From an uncultured Actinomycetes bacterium (GTDB lineage Bacteria; Actinomycetota; Acidimicrobiia; Acidimicrobiales; RAAP-2), in assembly GCA_903924205.1 (NCBI GenBank), contig CAIYAP010000007.1, positions 328,421-392,420 of the forward strand: a stretch of DNA of 64,000 bases, in the 5' to 3' direction. This document shows positions 8,171-16,618 of the stretch, piece after piece. The notes under the pieces were generated by a model. The model had not been told where the DNA came from. It searched no databases and saw nothing but the letters and a program-made list of their open reading frames with translations. The stretch's first letter is position 1. Every line of letters begins with the position of its first letter. A program made the translations under genes and the position numbers.

Positions 8171-8655
8171 CAATTGCCTCCCGGAAATCTTTCCGCCAGT
8201 CGTGCCGCAACGGGCGCTGGCACAAAATTACTCACATTGCCGCCCAAACGGGCAACTTCTCGTAGCAAACGACTCGCGATGAACGAGTGCGAGGAACTCG
8301 TCGGAATAAAAACGGTCTCGATTCCCGACAGTGAGCGGTTCATCTGAGCCATCTGCAATTCGCTCTCAAAGTCCGAGACTGCGCGCAAACCCTTCACGAT
8401 GGCGGTGGCGTTGACGTCCTTGGCCACGTTGACCAGCAAGGTGGCGATGGACACAATCCGCACCCGCGGCAAGTGAGCCAAGGATTCGGCAATCATGTCG
8501 CGACGCTCGTCGAGGTCGAACATGGCCTCGGATTTTTGAGGATTACGGATGGCCGCGACCACCACTTCGTCGAACATGTGCGAGGCGCGTTCGACGATTT
8601 CCAGGTGTCCGTTGTGAAAGGGGTCAAAAGATCCGGGGATCAGGGCGACGGTCAT
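8170..8655 (-). CDS. coaD: Phosphopantetheine adenylyltransferase
   Basis: CoaD joins 4'-phosphopantetheine and ATP to dephospho-CoA, the penultimate step of coenzyme A synthesis. The nucleotidyltransferase motif GSFDPFHNGH (HxGH) is at residues 8-17, GLRAVSDFESE in the middle, and the second ATP motif appears as SSSHSFIASRLLRE where ISSTxVR is usual. Length (161) is normal. It overlaps rsmD by four bases and the sepIVA-like gene by one, the common rsmD-coaD pair. Confidence 0.96.
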   Translation of the reverse strand: MTVALIPGSFDPFHNGHLEIVERASHMFDEVVVAAIRNPQKSEAMFDLDERRDMIAESLAHLPRVRIVSIATLLVNVAKDVNATAIVKGLRAVSDFESELQMAQMNRSLSGIETVFIPTSSSHSFIASRLLREVARLGGNVSNFVPAPVAARLAERFPGGN

Positions 8656-9173
8656 TCGTCCTCCGTGCGCTCAAACATGGTCACAAAGGTAGTGCCGTAA
8701 CGCTTCTCCTTCACGACCTCCCAGCCCACCGGGGCGGCCATGAAGCGATCGTTTTCGATAATGACGCGCGGCGCGCGCACCTCGCGCAGCAAGGCGGCGG
8801 GGTCAAGCGGCCCGTAGGGCGGGTCGGCGATCACGAGATCAAGGTCGGCCGGAGGATTCCAGGCGGGCAGTTCCGCCTTGACGTAGTGGGCTTCACCGGG
8901 CAGCCCAAAGGGGGCGAGATTGGTTTTTGCGGCATCGAGACAGACGGGATTGTGATCCACGAAGTACACCTGCGCGGCACCGCGAGACAGGGCCTCAATC
9001 CCAATGGCGCCCGATCCGCAATACAGGTCCGCCACGACGAGATCCTGCAGGCCCCCGCGGGCTTCCAGCATGGAGAAGATGGCTTCACGGCAATAGTCCG
9101 TGGTCGGTCGAACCGACGCCGGCAGTTTGGCCTTCAGCTGTCGACCCCTCGCGAGGCCACCGATTACGCGCAC
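8652..9173 (-). CDS. rsmD: 16S rRNA (guanine-966-N2)-methyltransferase RsmD
   Basis: RsmD methylates G966 of 16S rRNA. It begins RVIGGLARGRQLKA, then RPTTDYCREAIFSML, the SAM-binding DLYCGSGAIGIEALSRGA and the catalytic DPPYGPL. The 173-residue length is normal. The start is GTG, 35 bases after recG. Its stop overlaps the coaD start by four bases. Confidence 0.94.
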   Translation of the reverse strand: MRVIGGLARGRQLKAKLPASVRPTTDYCREAIFSMLEARGGLQDLVVADLYCGSGAIGIEALSRGAAQVYFVDHNPVCLDAAKTNLAPFGLPGEAHYVKAELPAWNPPADLDLVIADPPYGPLDPAALLREVRAPRVIIENDRFMAAPVGWEVVKEKRYGTTFVTMFERTEDE

Positions 9174-9208
9174 GGGTGAAGGCTAGGCGGTGGGCGCGAC
9201 GCGACGCG

Positions 9209-11419
9209 TCACGACATAAAGAGGTAGACGGCTTCGTCGTCGTCAATGAATAATTTGAGTTCGTCAACCAAATCTGAATACGCCGACAAATCCGACCCGT
9301 CGCCCACGAGGGCGCTAGCGGCCTCGCGGGCATCATCCAAGATGTCGGCGTCGCGGCGCAGCGACGCCAACTTGAGGTCACTACGCCCCCGTTGACGCGC
9401 CCCCAAAATGGTGCCTTCACCACGCTGGTCGAGGTCTACCTCGGCCAGATAGAAGCCGTCCGTCGAGGCGGCCACCGCTTCGAGGCGAATCACGCCTTCC
9501 TCGGTGGGGGGATCGCCGAGGAGGTAGCAGTGGCTGGGATGCACGCCACGGCCCACCCGCCCTCGAAGTTGGTGCAGTTGGGCGATGCCGAAGCGCCACG
9601 CATCTTCGATAACGATCACGGTGGCTTCCGGCACGTCGACACCAACTTCAATCACGGTGGTGGCGACCAATACGTCAAGATCGCCGCGGCGAAACTCGTC
9701 CATGACCTGGTCTTTTTCCACCGACTTCATTTGTCCGTGCAGTAATCCGACGCGCAGTCCCGATAGCTCTCCCTCGGCCAAACGGTCCCTTTCGCTCACG
9801 GCACTCGTCGCCTCGACGCGCTCAGACCCGTCGACGAGTGGACACACCACGAAGGCCCGACGACCCTGTGCGACCTCGTGTCGAACGCGATCCCACACGG
9901 TCGTGACCTCGCTGTCTCGCACCCAGGTCGTGGAGATAGGAGTGCGTCCCGCCGGCAGTTCATCAATGACCGTCAAGTCGAGATCGGCAAAGGCCACCAA
10001 CGCAGCGGTTCGTGGAATGGGCGTCGCGGTCATGACGAGGAGGTCGGGATCACGACCCGCCCGTGAATGGGTGCGGCCCTTGTCACGCAGCACGGCCCGT
10101 TGCTCCACGCCGAAGCGATGCTGTTCGTCAATCACCACCACACCCAGTGACGCGAACTGCACGTCATCAGTCAGCAATGCGTGAGTTCCCACCACGATGT
10201 CAATCGCCCCGGCTTCGAGTTGTTGAATGATGCGCTTACGTTCCAAGCCCTTGACTCGCCCCGTGAGCAGGGCGACGGTGACCGGTCGGCGCCCCGACAA
10301 CACGCGAGAGTCAGGGACACTTAAATTGGCGACGTCACGGCGTAGAGATGCCACGTGCTGTTCGGCGAGGACTTCGGTAGGCGCCAGCAATGCGCTCTGG
10401 TGCCCCCCATCGACGGCGGCCAACATCGCCACCAGGGCAACGGTGGTTTTTCCCGATCCCACATCTCCCTGTAAGAGACGGTGCATGGGCCGAGCCCGCC
10501 CCAAGTCCTCGGCCATCTCGGTCAGTGCGCGACGCTGCGCAGCGGTGAGAGAAAAACGATGCCCCGCAAGAAACTGGCGAACGAGACTCGCCTCGGGGGT
10601 GGTCAATTCCCCGGGCGTCACGTCGAGATCTGAGACATCGAGGTGGTGCGTGATGCCCACCGCGTCGCGTTCGGCGCGTCGACGACGAAGGGTCAACAGC
10701 AATTGCAGTCGGAGGAATTCGTCAAAGACCAGTCGGCGCCGAGCGGGACGAATCTGCGACATCTCCTCGGGAAGGTGGATGTCGCGCAGAGCGCGACTGC
10801 GGTCGATAAGCCGATAGCGCAGACGAATGCTCTCCGGGACGGTGTCGAGGATCTGCGGTGCTCGGCGCAGAGACTCTTCGATGAACCCACCCATTTCCCA
10901 ACTCGTCAATCCGGCCTTGCCGCTCGCGGGATAGATGGGGACGATGCGTCCCACCCGTGATGGGTCTCGCTCCTCACCGCTCGCCCCGACGATGATGTCG
11001 ACCACCGGATTGCTCATTTGGCGCTCGCCGCGATACTCCCCCACCTTGCCGAAGAAGAGCGCCATGACGCCGGGCTGAAGTTGACGTTCGCGCCACGGCT
11101 GATTAAAGAAGACGACGCTGAGGGTGCCCGTGCCGTCCGACACTCGCGTCGTGACCATGGTCTTTCCCTGCTTCGTGCGACGTGATTCGCTACGACGCAC
11201 TTCCGCGAAAATCGCCACCTCGTCGCCGAGAGTGAGATCGGAGACATCAATCTGCTCGCTGCGATCGACGTAACGGCGCGGATAGGTGGTAATGAGGTCA
11301 AAAACGGATTCGATGCCCATCTGCGCCAACGACGCAGCGCGCTTTTCCTTCACGTACTTCAGAGCGGTAACGGGGACCTCGGCGAGCCGCCGAAGGGGGC
11401 GCGGTGCGCTCTCGCTCAC
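9209..11419 (-). CDS. recG: ATP-dependent DNA helicase RecG
   Basis: RecG reverses stalled replication forks and branch-migrates Holliday junctions. Residues ~60-150 form the OB-fold wedge domain; the helicase core has Walker A LQGDVGSGKTTVA, DEQHRFGVEQR (the DEQH box is usual for RecG), TATPIPRT and the C-terminal QLRGRVGRG. The 736-residue length is typical. The reading frame is open further upstream, but the GTG at 11419 (VSESAPRPLRRL) overlaps the preceding stop by four bases (GTGA) and gives the expected N-terminus. Confidence 0.95.
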   Translation of the reverse strand: MSESAPRPLRRLAEVPVTALKYVKEKRAASLAQMGIESVFDLITTYPRRYVDRSEQIDVSDLTLGDEVAIFAEVRRSESRRTKQGKTMVTTRVSDGTGTLSVVFFNQPWRERQLQPGVMALFFGKVGEYRGERQMSNPVVDIIVGASGEERDPSRVGRIVPIYPASGKAGLTSWEMGGFIEESLRRAPQILDTVPESIRLRYRLIDRSRALRDIHLPEEMSQIRPARRRLVFDEFLRLQLLLTLRRRRAERDAVGITHHLDVSDLDVTPGELTTPEASLVRQFLAGHRFSLTAAQRRALTEMAEDLGRARPMHRLLQGDVGSGKTTVALVAMLAAVDGGHQSALLAPTEVLAEQHVASLRRDVANLSVPDSRVLSGRRPVTVALLTGRVKGLERKRIIQQLEAGAIDIVVGTHALLTDDVQFASLGVVVIDEQHRFGVEQRAVLRDKGRTHSRAGRDPDLLVMTATPIPRTAALVAFADLDLTVIDELPAGRTPISTTWVRDSEVTTVWDRVRHEVAQGRRAFVVCPLVDGSERVEATSAVSERDRLAEGELSGLRVGLLHGQMKSVEKDQVMDEFRRGDLDVLVATTVIEVGVDVPEATVIVIEDAWRFGIAQLHQLRGRVGRGVHPSHCYLLGDPPTEEGVIRLEAVAASTDGFYLAEVDLDQRGEGTILGARQRGRSDLKLASLRRDADILDDAREAASALVGDGSDLSAYSDLVDELKLFIDDDEAVYLFMS

Positions 11420-13071
11420 TCGATACCGACGAGGTAGGGATAGAGCGGCTGGCCACCGTGGTGCACCTCGACGGTCACGTCCGGATACTCCTCGTGGAGG
11501 TACTCGGTAATGCGTCGAGTGTTGGCCGCGCTTGCCGAATCTCCCTCGATGAGGGTGATGAGCTCGTGCTGCTCGGTCATCACCGCCGCGATCATTTTGG
11601 TCGTCGCGATGGCGACGGAGTCCGCGATCGAGACAATGCCCGTGCCGGTGAGACCAATCCAATCACCGACGCGCACCATGCCGGCCGGAGATTCGGTGTC
11701 GCGCACTGCCTGGGTGACTTCTCCGGCAATGACCGCGCTGGCCGAGTCGTCCATGCCCGCGACATTGTCGTCAACCGACGCACCCGGGTCATAGGCCAAG
11801 AGCGCCGCGAAGCCCTCCACGATGGAGTTCGTGGGTACGACGCGCACCTCAATATCCACGAGGTCGTTGATTTGCTCGGCGACGGGACGAATGTTTTTGT
11901 TATTTGGCAAAATGATGACTTGCTGTGAACCCGTGGCCCTCACCGCTTCCACGAGTTCGGCCGTCGACGGGTTCATCGACTGCCCTCCGCGCACCTGCGT
12001 GCGGACACCGAGGGAACGGAAAATGCGGCCAATGCCGTCACCGACGACCACGGCTACCACGGCCGTCGTGGGTGCGGGTCCCGAGACTTCTGTCAACTCG
12101 TCGCCGTGCAGTTGCTCGGCCACCCCTTCACGAACCCACTTTTCTTCGATGACCTGCTCTTGCAGGTCCGTGACGCGAATGTCGCGGGGACGACCAGCAT
12201 CGAGGGCTGCCTCAATGGACGCACCAATGTCATCCGTATGGATGTGGCAGTTGTACAGCCCTTCGCCACCCACCACCACGATGGAGTCACCGATGCCCGC
12301 CCATACTTCTTTGAAGGCGGGAATCTTGGCGTCGTCGGCATCGAGCAGATACATCACTTCGTAGCGGAGCTCGGAAATATCGCCCTCACCATGACCGGGA
12401 AGGGTCTCGGGTGCGTGCACCACGATGCCCTCGAGCTCCGGCACCGGCGGCAAGGGGTCGCCCGCCACCACGTGGCAGAAAGCGTCAATCAGAAGGAGAA
12501 GACCGGTGCCGCCGGAGTCGACGACGCCGGCTTGCTTCAACACGGGTAACTGCTCGGGGGTGTAGGCCAAGGCCGCGGCCGCGGCGCCACGAGACGAGCG
12601 CACCAATGCGTCGAGGGATGAAGTGGCCGAGCTCGCTCCCACCGCCGCCGCGCGGGCCACCGACAAAATGGTCCCCTCAATGGGTCGAACGACGGCTTGA
12701 CGCGCCAGCACGTCGGCGTGCGTGAGAGCTTCCGCCAAGAGCGGGGCCGTGATGGCCGAGGCGGATTTGAATTTCTCCACGAGCCCTCGAAGGAGCTGGG
12801 ACAAGATCACCCCCGAGTTTCCGCGGGCACCCATCAGCGATCCATGGGCCACGGCCTTGCACACGGCCGCCATATCTGTCTCTGCGCCCAGTTCGGACAG
12901 CTCCGCGGCCACTGAATCCAGGGTGAGCGACATGTTGGTTCCCGTGTCGCCATCAGGGACCGGATAGACATTCAGCCGGTTAATGACCTCTTTGTGCTGT
13001 CCCAAGAGGTCGGCGAAAGTCTCGATGACGGCCCGAAATTCGCGGGCCGAGAGTGAAGTGAGTATCGCCAC
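11416..13071 (-). CDS. DAK2-domain fusion protein (FakA/YloV-like)
   Basis: The N-terminal DhaL/DAK2 kinase domain has PVPDGDTGTNM (about residue 37) and GARGNSGVILSQLLRG; a central domain (YEVMYLLDA) and a C-terminal DegV/DAK1-like region follow. This matches the YloV/FakA family, in which FakA is the ATP-binding subunit of fatty acid kinase with FakB. No fakB is in the window. The rpmB-yloV-recG-rsmD-coaD order is conserved in Gram-positives. Two starts are possible: TTG at 13080 or GTG at 13071. I chose GTG because TAGCAT lies eight bases before it and overlaps the TTG. Confidence 0.9.
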   Translation of the reverse strand: MAILTSLSAREFRAVIETFADLLGQHKEVINRLNVYPVPDGDTGTNMSLTLDSVAAELSELGAETDMAAVCKAVAHGSLMGARGNSGVILSQLLRGLVEKFKSASAITAPLLAEALTHADVLARQAVVRPIEGTILSVARAAAVGASSATSSLDALVRSSRGAAAAALAYTPEQLPVLKQAGVVDSGGTGLLLLIDAFCHVVAGDPLPPVPELEGIVVHAPETLPGHGEGDISELRYEVMYLLDADDAKIPAFKEVWAGIGDSIVVVGGEGLYNCHIHTDDIGASIEAALDAGRPRDIRVTDLQEQVIEEKWVREGVAEQLHGDELTEVSGPAPTTAVVAVVVGDGIGRIFRSLGVRTQVRGGQSMNPSTAELVEAVRATGSQQVIILPNNKNIRPVAEQINDLVDIEVRVVPTNSIVEGFAALLAYDPGASVDDNVAGMDDSASAVIAGEVTQAVRDTESPAGMVRVGDWIGLTGTGIVSIADSVAIATTKMIAAVMTEQHELITLIEGDSASAANTRRITEYLHEEYPDVTVEVHHGGQPLYPYLVGIE

Positions 13072-13079
13072 GGGGACCA

Positions 13080-13085
13080 ATGCTA
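13080..13085 (-). promoter_or_regulatory. Putative -10 element of the DAK2-like operon
   Basis: TAGCAT on the minus strand, eight bases before the GTG start. It overlaps the rpmB -10 on the other strand, so the two promoters may compete. Confidence 0.35.
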
Positions 13086-13089
13086 CAAT
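13081..13089 (+). promoter_or_regulatory. Putative extended -10 promoter of rpmB
   Basis: TGCTACAAT, an extended -10 (TGn + TACAAT). The leader before rpmB would be about 60 bases and contains a perfect 9-bp hairpin. No clear -35 is present, as expected for an extended -10. The same TGCTAnnnT form precedes rpsT and two tRNAs here. Confidence 0.55.
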
Positions 13090-13109
13090 GATGAACCTGT
13101 TTGAACGAG

Positions 13110-13130
13110 CGTTACGGAATGTCCGTAACG
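13110..13130 (+). promoter_or_regulatory. Perfect inverted repeat in the rpmB leader
   Basis: Arms CGTTACGGA and TCCGTAACG (9 bp, perfect) around a three-base ATG loop, between the rpmB -10 and its start codon. In RNA it would form a stable hairpin ending 24 bases before the ATG, so it is probably a leader structure or protein-binding site rather than a terminator (no U tract follows). Confidence 0.6.
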
Positions 13131-13154
13131 ATGGACACGAGGAGTTTGAGGATT

Positions 13155-13364
13155 ATGGCATCGGTCTGCGAGATCTGCGGCAAGAAGCCCTCATTCGGCA
13201 TGAACGTGTCGCACTCCCACCGTCGCACCAAGCGTCGCTGGAACCCGAACATTCAGCGCATTCGTGCCGTCATCAACGGCACTAACACTCGCGTCAACGT
13301 CTGCACCGGGTGCATGCGTTCGGGCAAGATTCAAAAGCCCGTCCGTCGCAACGTCTCGGCCTAG
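13155..13364 (+). CDS. rpmB: 50S ribosomal protein L28
   Basis: A 69-residue protein, [20 protein letters not shown] then [20 protein letters not shown], the L28 signature, with zinc-binding pairs CEIC and CTGC (C+ form). The chosen ATG at 13155 gives the standard N-terminus; the frame is open upstream but that part is leader. GAGGA lies five bases upstream. It is divergent from the DAK2-like operon with overlapping promoters and is followed by a small hairpin. Confidence 0.96.
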   Translation: MASVCEICGKKPSFGMNVSHSHRRTKRRWNPNIQRIRAVINGTNTRVNVCTGCMRSGKIQKPVRRNVSA

Positions 13365-13371
13365 AAGCTCC

Positions 13372-13389
13372 ACGCCGGTTCTTCGGCGT
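13372..13389 (+). terminator. Possible terminator of rpmB
   Basis: Hairpin with arms ACGCCG/CGGCGT around a six-base loop, eight bases after the rpmB stop; only two T follow, so it is a weak intrinsic terminator. The rest of the gap to 13566 shows nothing I can name. Confidence 0.45.
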
Positions 13390-13566
13390 TTCGCAATCCA
13401 AGAATTATTCTGCCTCCACCGGTCACGTATCGGGACCTTCACATCTCGGGGTCGAGCAAATCTCTTGTCAATTCACGTGCAGGAACGTTGGTCACCCTGC
13501 CGCGACAGCTGACGTTGGGCGAGACCTTTCAGTGTGCATTCATCGGCATCCGCGAGTCAACGTTGG

Positions 13567-14151
13567 CTACGCGAGCGTGTCAGCCTGTCTTCCCAACTGG
13601 TCGATGAAGGCGACGAGAAGATCGAAGGAGTCCCTCATTGCTTCGTCAGTGAAGAGCTGAGGTTGCGTCGGAGTGAACAACACCTGTGCCTGCATATACG
13701 AGAACGCAATCACGACTGCCGCCGATTTGGCACGGTCGCTCATCTCCGGGTTGATATTGAGGTGCCGGACAGTGAGATCTCTGAGCGCGTTCAGCAGGTC
13801 GGGATCGGCCTCCAGCAGAGCAGGATCAGTGCCCGTGAGTGAGAGCCACGATGAAAATTTGATCCAGAGGAAGACTTCGCGGATGGGCAGAAGTCCCATC
13901 ACGTCGGAGCTGGCCAAAACATCGACCGTTGTTTCTTCGAGGTGCCGCAAGACTGCGACGAAGAGATTCTCCAACGACTCGAAATTTCGAAAAATGACGT
14001 TGGGGTCCATGCCCACTTCTGCAGCAATACGTCGAGCCGTCAGGTCAGGTAACGGCGTGGTGTCCGCTAACTGAATTACCGCTTCGACCAACCGAGCTCG
14101 AGCGTCGGTCGACGACGTTCGTGGCTTCGCGCGGCGATCAGTGGGCGACAT
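13567..14151 (-). CDS. TetR-family transcriptional regulator
   Basis: This 194-residue protein has a TetR-type N-terminus: ARARLVEAVIQLAD, then the helix-turn-helix LTARRIAAEVGMDPNVIFRNF (about 37-58) and ESLENLFVAVLRHL. The C-terminal half is a helical ligand domain with no recognisable ligand class. It is divergent from the large secreted repeat protein; a perfect 47-base inverted repeat lies between them and is a candidate operator. A TAAGGT at 14164-14169 and GGGAGAG upstream of the ATG give a plausible promoter and ribosome site. Confidence 0.85.
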   Translation of the reverse strand: MSPTDRRAKPRTSSTDARARLVEAVIQLADTTPLPDLTARRIAAEVGMDPNVIFRNFESLENLFVAVLRHLEETTVDVLASSDVMGLLPIREVFLWIKFSSWLSLTGTDPALLEADPDLLNALRDLTVRHLNINPEMSDRAKSAAVVIAFSYMQAQVLFTPTQPQLFTDEAMRDSFDLLVAFIDQLGRQADTLA

Positions 14152-14214
14152 AACTCTCCCGTGACCTTATCCCCAGCGGAGTCTCGACTTTTGATACGTC
14201 GGAGCAGTTCACAT

Positions 14215-14261
14215 CCACTATTCTCCACTTGTCATCAAAGATGACAAGTGGAGAATAGTGG
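14215..14261. promoter_or_regulatory. Perfect 22-bp inverted repeat with 3-base loop
   Basis: Two perfectly complementary 22-base arms (14215-14236 and 14240-14261) separated by AAA, starting CCACTATTCTCC and ending GGAGAATAGTGG. Each arm contains TATTCT in mirrored orientation, a possible -10 on each strand. The right arm ends inside the likely ribosome-binding region of the secreted protein gene (GTGGAGAC before ATG 14272). It could be a TetR operator, a cruciform, or an RNA hairpin that hides the ribosome site. Confidence 0.85.
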
Positions 14262-14271
14262 AGACTTTGTG

Positions 14272-16578
14272 ATGAAAATCAAACCGTTGCTGCTCAGCGC
14301 CCTCGTGGCGTCGATGTCGCTCACCGTGAATCCCGCGGGTGCCAGTGCCCACGGGAAGGTAGGACACGTCACCCATAGCCACGCCACATCACACACTTAC
14401 GGATCGATTCAGCCCGCCCTCATCGCCGCTGGACTCGGCAATGCCGATCCCTACGACCAATTCAGTGACATCTCGTGCAGCGCTCCGGGCTACTGCACGG
14501 CGGCCGGTTCATTTCTCACCGCGGATGGCTCCAACTTACCCATGACCGAGACGTCTACCGCCGGTGTGTGGGCCCTCGTCGTGCCCGCCGACACTGAGCC
14601 GTTCGGCGCAGGGCAGGGGGCAGGTTCATTTAATTCCATTTCCTGCTCCGCTCCCGGATTCTGCACGGCAGCAGGTGTCTACCGAGGTCAAGCCATCACC
14701 GCGACATCCGAAAACGGCATCTGGTCGCCCCTGCGCGCGGCGCAGTTCGATCCCAGCGTGACGCGAAATTACGATGGCCCGAATGACCTTTTTAATTCCG
14801 TGTCGTGTTCATCATCCGGTAACTGCACCGCCGTGGGCGGCGTGTCAAACTTTGATGGTTACCGAGTGCCCATGATGCAGACGATGACGAATGGGGTGTG
14901 GGACCTCGCTCACGTTGCGGCGATTCCCGACAAATACTCGACGCAGCCGGATAACTCGTTCTTGTCCGTATCGTGCGCGTCAAACGGGAACTGCACCGCT
15001 GGTGGTGCCACCTACTCATGGGACACGAATACATTTTTCACCTTCATCTCGACGTCCACCGACGGCGTGTGGGGCGAGATGGTGCTCGTTGCTGATACCC
15101 AGTTCTACCGCTTTTCCTGCACCGCCCCCGGCGATTGCTCGGCGGCTGGGAGCGATGACGAGAGTGGCTTCAACACGGCGGCAACCATCACCTCAACGAA
15201 TGGGGTGTGGGCCTCCCCTGTCGTTGTCTCCATCGACCCTCTCACGCAATACCCCGGCTACCGCGAGTCATACTTCGCTGATATTTCCTGCTCATCACCG
15301 GGCAACTGCTCTGCGGTGGGTTACGCCAATGATGTTCAGTGGAACTCCCGTCCCTTGGTTCGTCAATCTGTCGATGGCGTGTGGGGTCCAGTGACCTTTC
15401 CGGCGTACTCCGCCGCAGCCACGGGTCCCGAGCACTACGGCTATCTATCATCCGTTTCGTGCACCGCACCCCAGGCGTGTACGGCTGCCGGCACCGTGGC
15501 TGATACGAACGGCAATTACATGGCCGCCACCACCACTCTCACGTCGACAGGATGGGGCGACATGGTGATTGCTCCGATGGGCTCAACTCCTACGAGCCAC
15601 CCCCGGGCCGACAGCTTTAACACCATTTCTTGCTCAACGCCGACGATCTGCACCGCGGCGGGCACGTTCACCGATTCGTCCGGTAACTACCCGGCGATGA
15701 CAGAGTCGTTGACCGGACCAGCACCTGACGCGCCGACCGGAGTCTCCGCACTGGGCGCGCCGGGACACGTCATCGTGTCATGGAACAGTCCCTCGAGCGC
15801 GGCAGGTGACATCTCGTCATACCGCGTCACCGTATTGCGCGGGAACACCGTCATGACGCAGCAGGACGTCTCCCCCGCGTCAACTCAAACCATCGCGACA
15901 CTTTCCCCTGGCACCTACCGCGTCACGGTGGCGGCGGTGAATTCCAACGGCTCCAGCGTGGAAGTAGCGGCGCCCGGCGTGTCGATACCCTCGTCGGCTG
16001 GGGTCAGAATCCCTCCCGCTCCCCGAGCGCTCAGTGCCGTCGTTCTCAGCGGTGCTCTACGGATCTCCTGGCTACCGCCCGCACTCAGCGACGGCGGCTC
16101 TCCGATCTACCAATACATCGTGTCGGATGGCCACGGTCACGGCTGCGTGAGCGGACACGATGCCCGCCGATCGGCTGCCACATTCACTTGCGTGATACGC
16201 GGCCTCACGAATGGCCAGCGATATGGCTGGGCAGTGCGAGCGGTCAACATCATGGGCACGTCGGTCGCCTCACCACTCCTGTGGCTCAGCCCCGCGAGCG
16301 CCCCGATCACCGCACCCTCCATCAGCCTCGACAGCGTGACGAGTCATCGCGTCATCATCAACGTCACGGCACCGTCCGACATGGGAGGCCGACCCTTACA
16401 GGGCTACGTCGTGAGTTTCGACCGCGGCCACACCTGGTCGCCGGCGATGTTTGACGCGACCACCGGTCAGATCACCCTCGGCGCATTGAAATCGTCCACC
16501 ACCTTGCGCATCGATATCGCGGCCACGAATCAGATGGGTCGCTCTCCCGCAGTCTCCTTGTCGGTCGCAACGCCGTAG
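14272..16578 (+). CDS. Secreted protein with eight SCSxPGxCTAxG repeats and FN3 domains
   Basis: A 768-residue exported protein. Residues 1-28 form a signal peptide (KIKPLLLSALVASMSL, cleavage near GASAHG). From about residue 66 to 480 there are eight repeats, each with a core like ISCSAPGYCTAAG (two cysteines seven apart) and usually a GVW turn, with variation such as FSCTAPGDCSAAG; the form suggests beta-propeller-like blades, each with a disulphide. Three fibronectin-III-like domains follow (about 490-580, 590-685, 690-768; SWNSPSSAAGDISSYRVTV, SWLPPALSDGGSPIYQYIV). I do not know the function; surface binding or adhesion is a guess. A GTG at 14248 in frame would add MENSGDFV before the signal peptide and lies within the inverted repeat; the ATG at 14272 is preferred. 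Confidence 0.85.
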   Translation: MKIKPLLLSALVASMSLTVNPAGASAHGKVGHVTHSHATSHTYGSIQPALIAAGLGNADPYDQFSDISCSAPGYCTAAGSFLTADGSNLPMTETSTAGVWALVVPADTEPFGAGQGAGSFNSISCSAPGFCTAAGVYRGQAITATSENGIWSPLRAAQFDPSVTRNYDGPNDLFNSVSCSSSGNCTAVGGVSNFDGYRVPMMQTMTNGVWDLAHVAAIPDKYSTQPDNSFLSVSCASNGNCTAGGATYSWDTNTFFTFISTSTDGVWGEMVLVADTQFYRFSCTAPGDCSAAGSDDESGFNTAATITSTNGVWASPVVVSIDPLTQYPGYRESYFADISCSSPGNCSAVGYANDVQWNSRPLVRQSVDGVWGPVTFPAYSAAATGPEHYGYLSSVSCTAPQACTAAGTVADTNGNYMAATTTLTSTGWGDMVIAPMGSTPTSHPRADSFNTISCSTPTICTAAGTFTDSSGNYPAMTESLTGPAPDAPTGVSALGAPGHVIVSWNSPSSAAGDISSYRVTVLRGNTVMTQQDVSPASTQTIATLSPGTYRVTVAAVNSNGSSVEVAAPGVSIPSSAGVRIPPAPRALSAVVLSGALRISWLPPALSDGGSPIYQYIVSDGHGHGCVSGHDARRSAATFTCVIRGLTNGQRYGWAVRAVNIMGTSVASPLLWLSPASAPITAPSISLDSVTSHRVIINVTAPSDMGGRPLQGYVVSFDRGHTWSPAMFDATTGQITLGALKSSTTLRIDIAATNQMGRSPAVSLSVATP

Positions 16579-16586
16579 TTCTTCTA

Positions 16587-16604
16587 CCCCATCCCTCCGT
16601 GGGG
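16587..16604. terminator. Small hairpin between convergent genes
   Basis: CCCCA/TGGGG arms around an eight-base loop in the 40-base gap between the secreted protein gene and thiL. No U tract; weak evidence for a shared terminator. Confidence 0.25.
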
Positions 16605-16618
16605 CATGGCCATCGAGA

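Noticed and set aside
11420..11662. Extension of recG upstream to 11662
   Set aside because: That part lies in another frame of the DAK2-like gene and has no RecG-like sequence; the GTG at 11419 overlaps the upstream stop and gives the family N-terminus.
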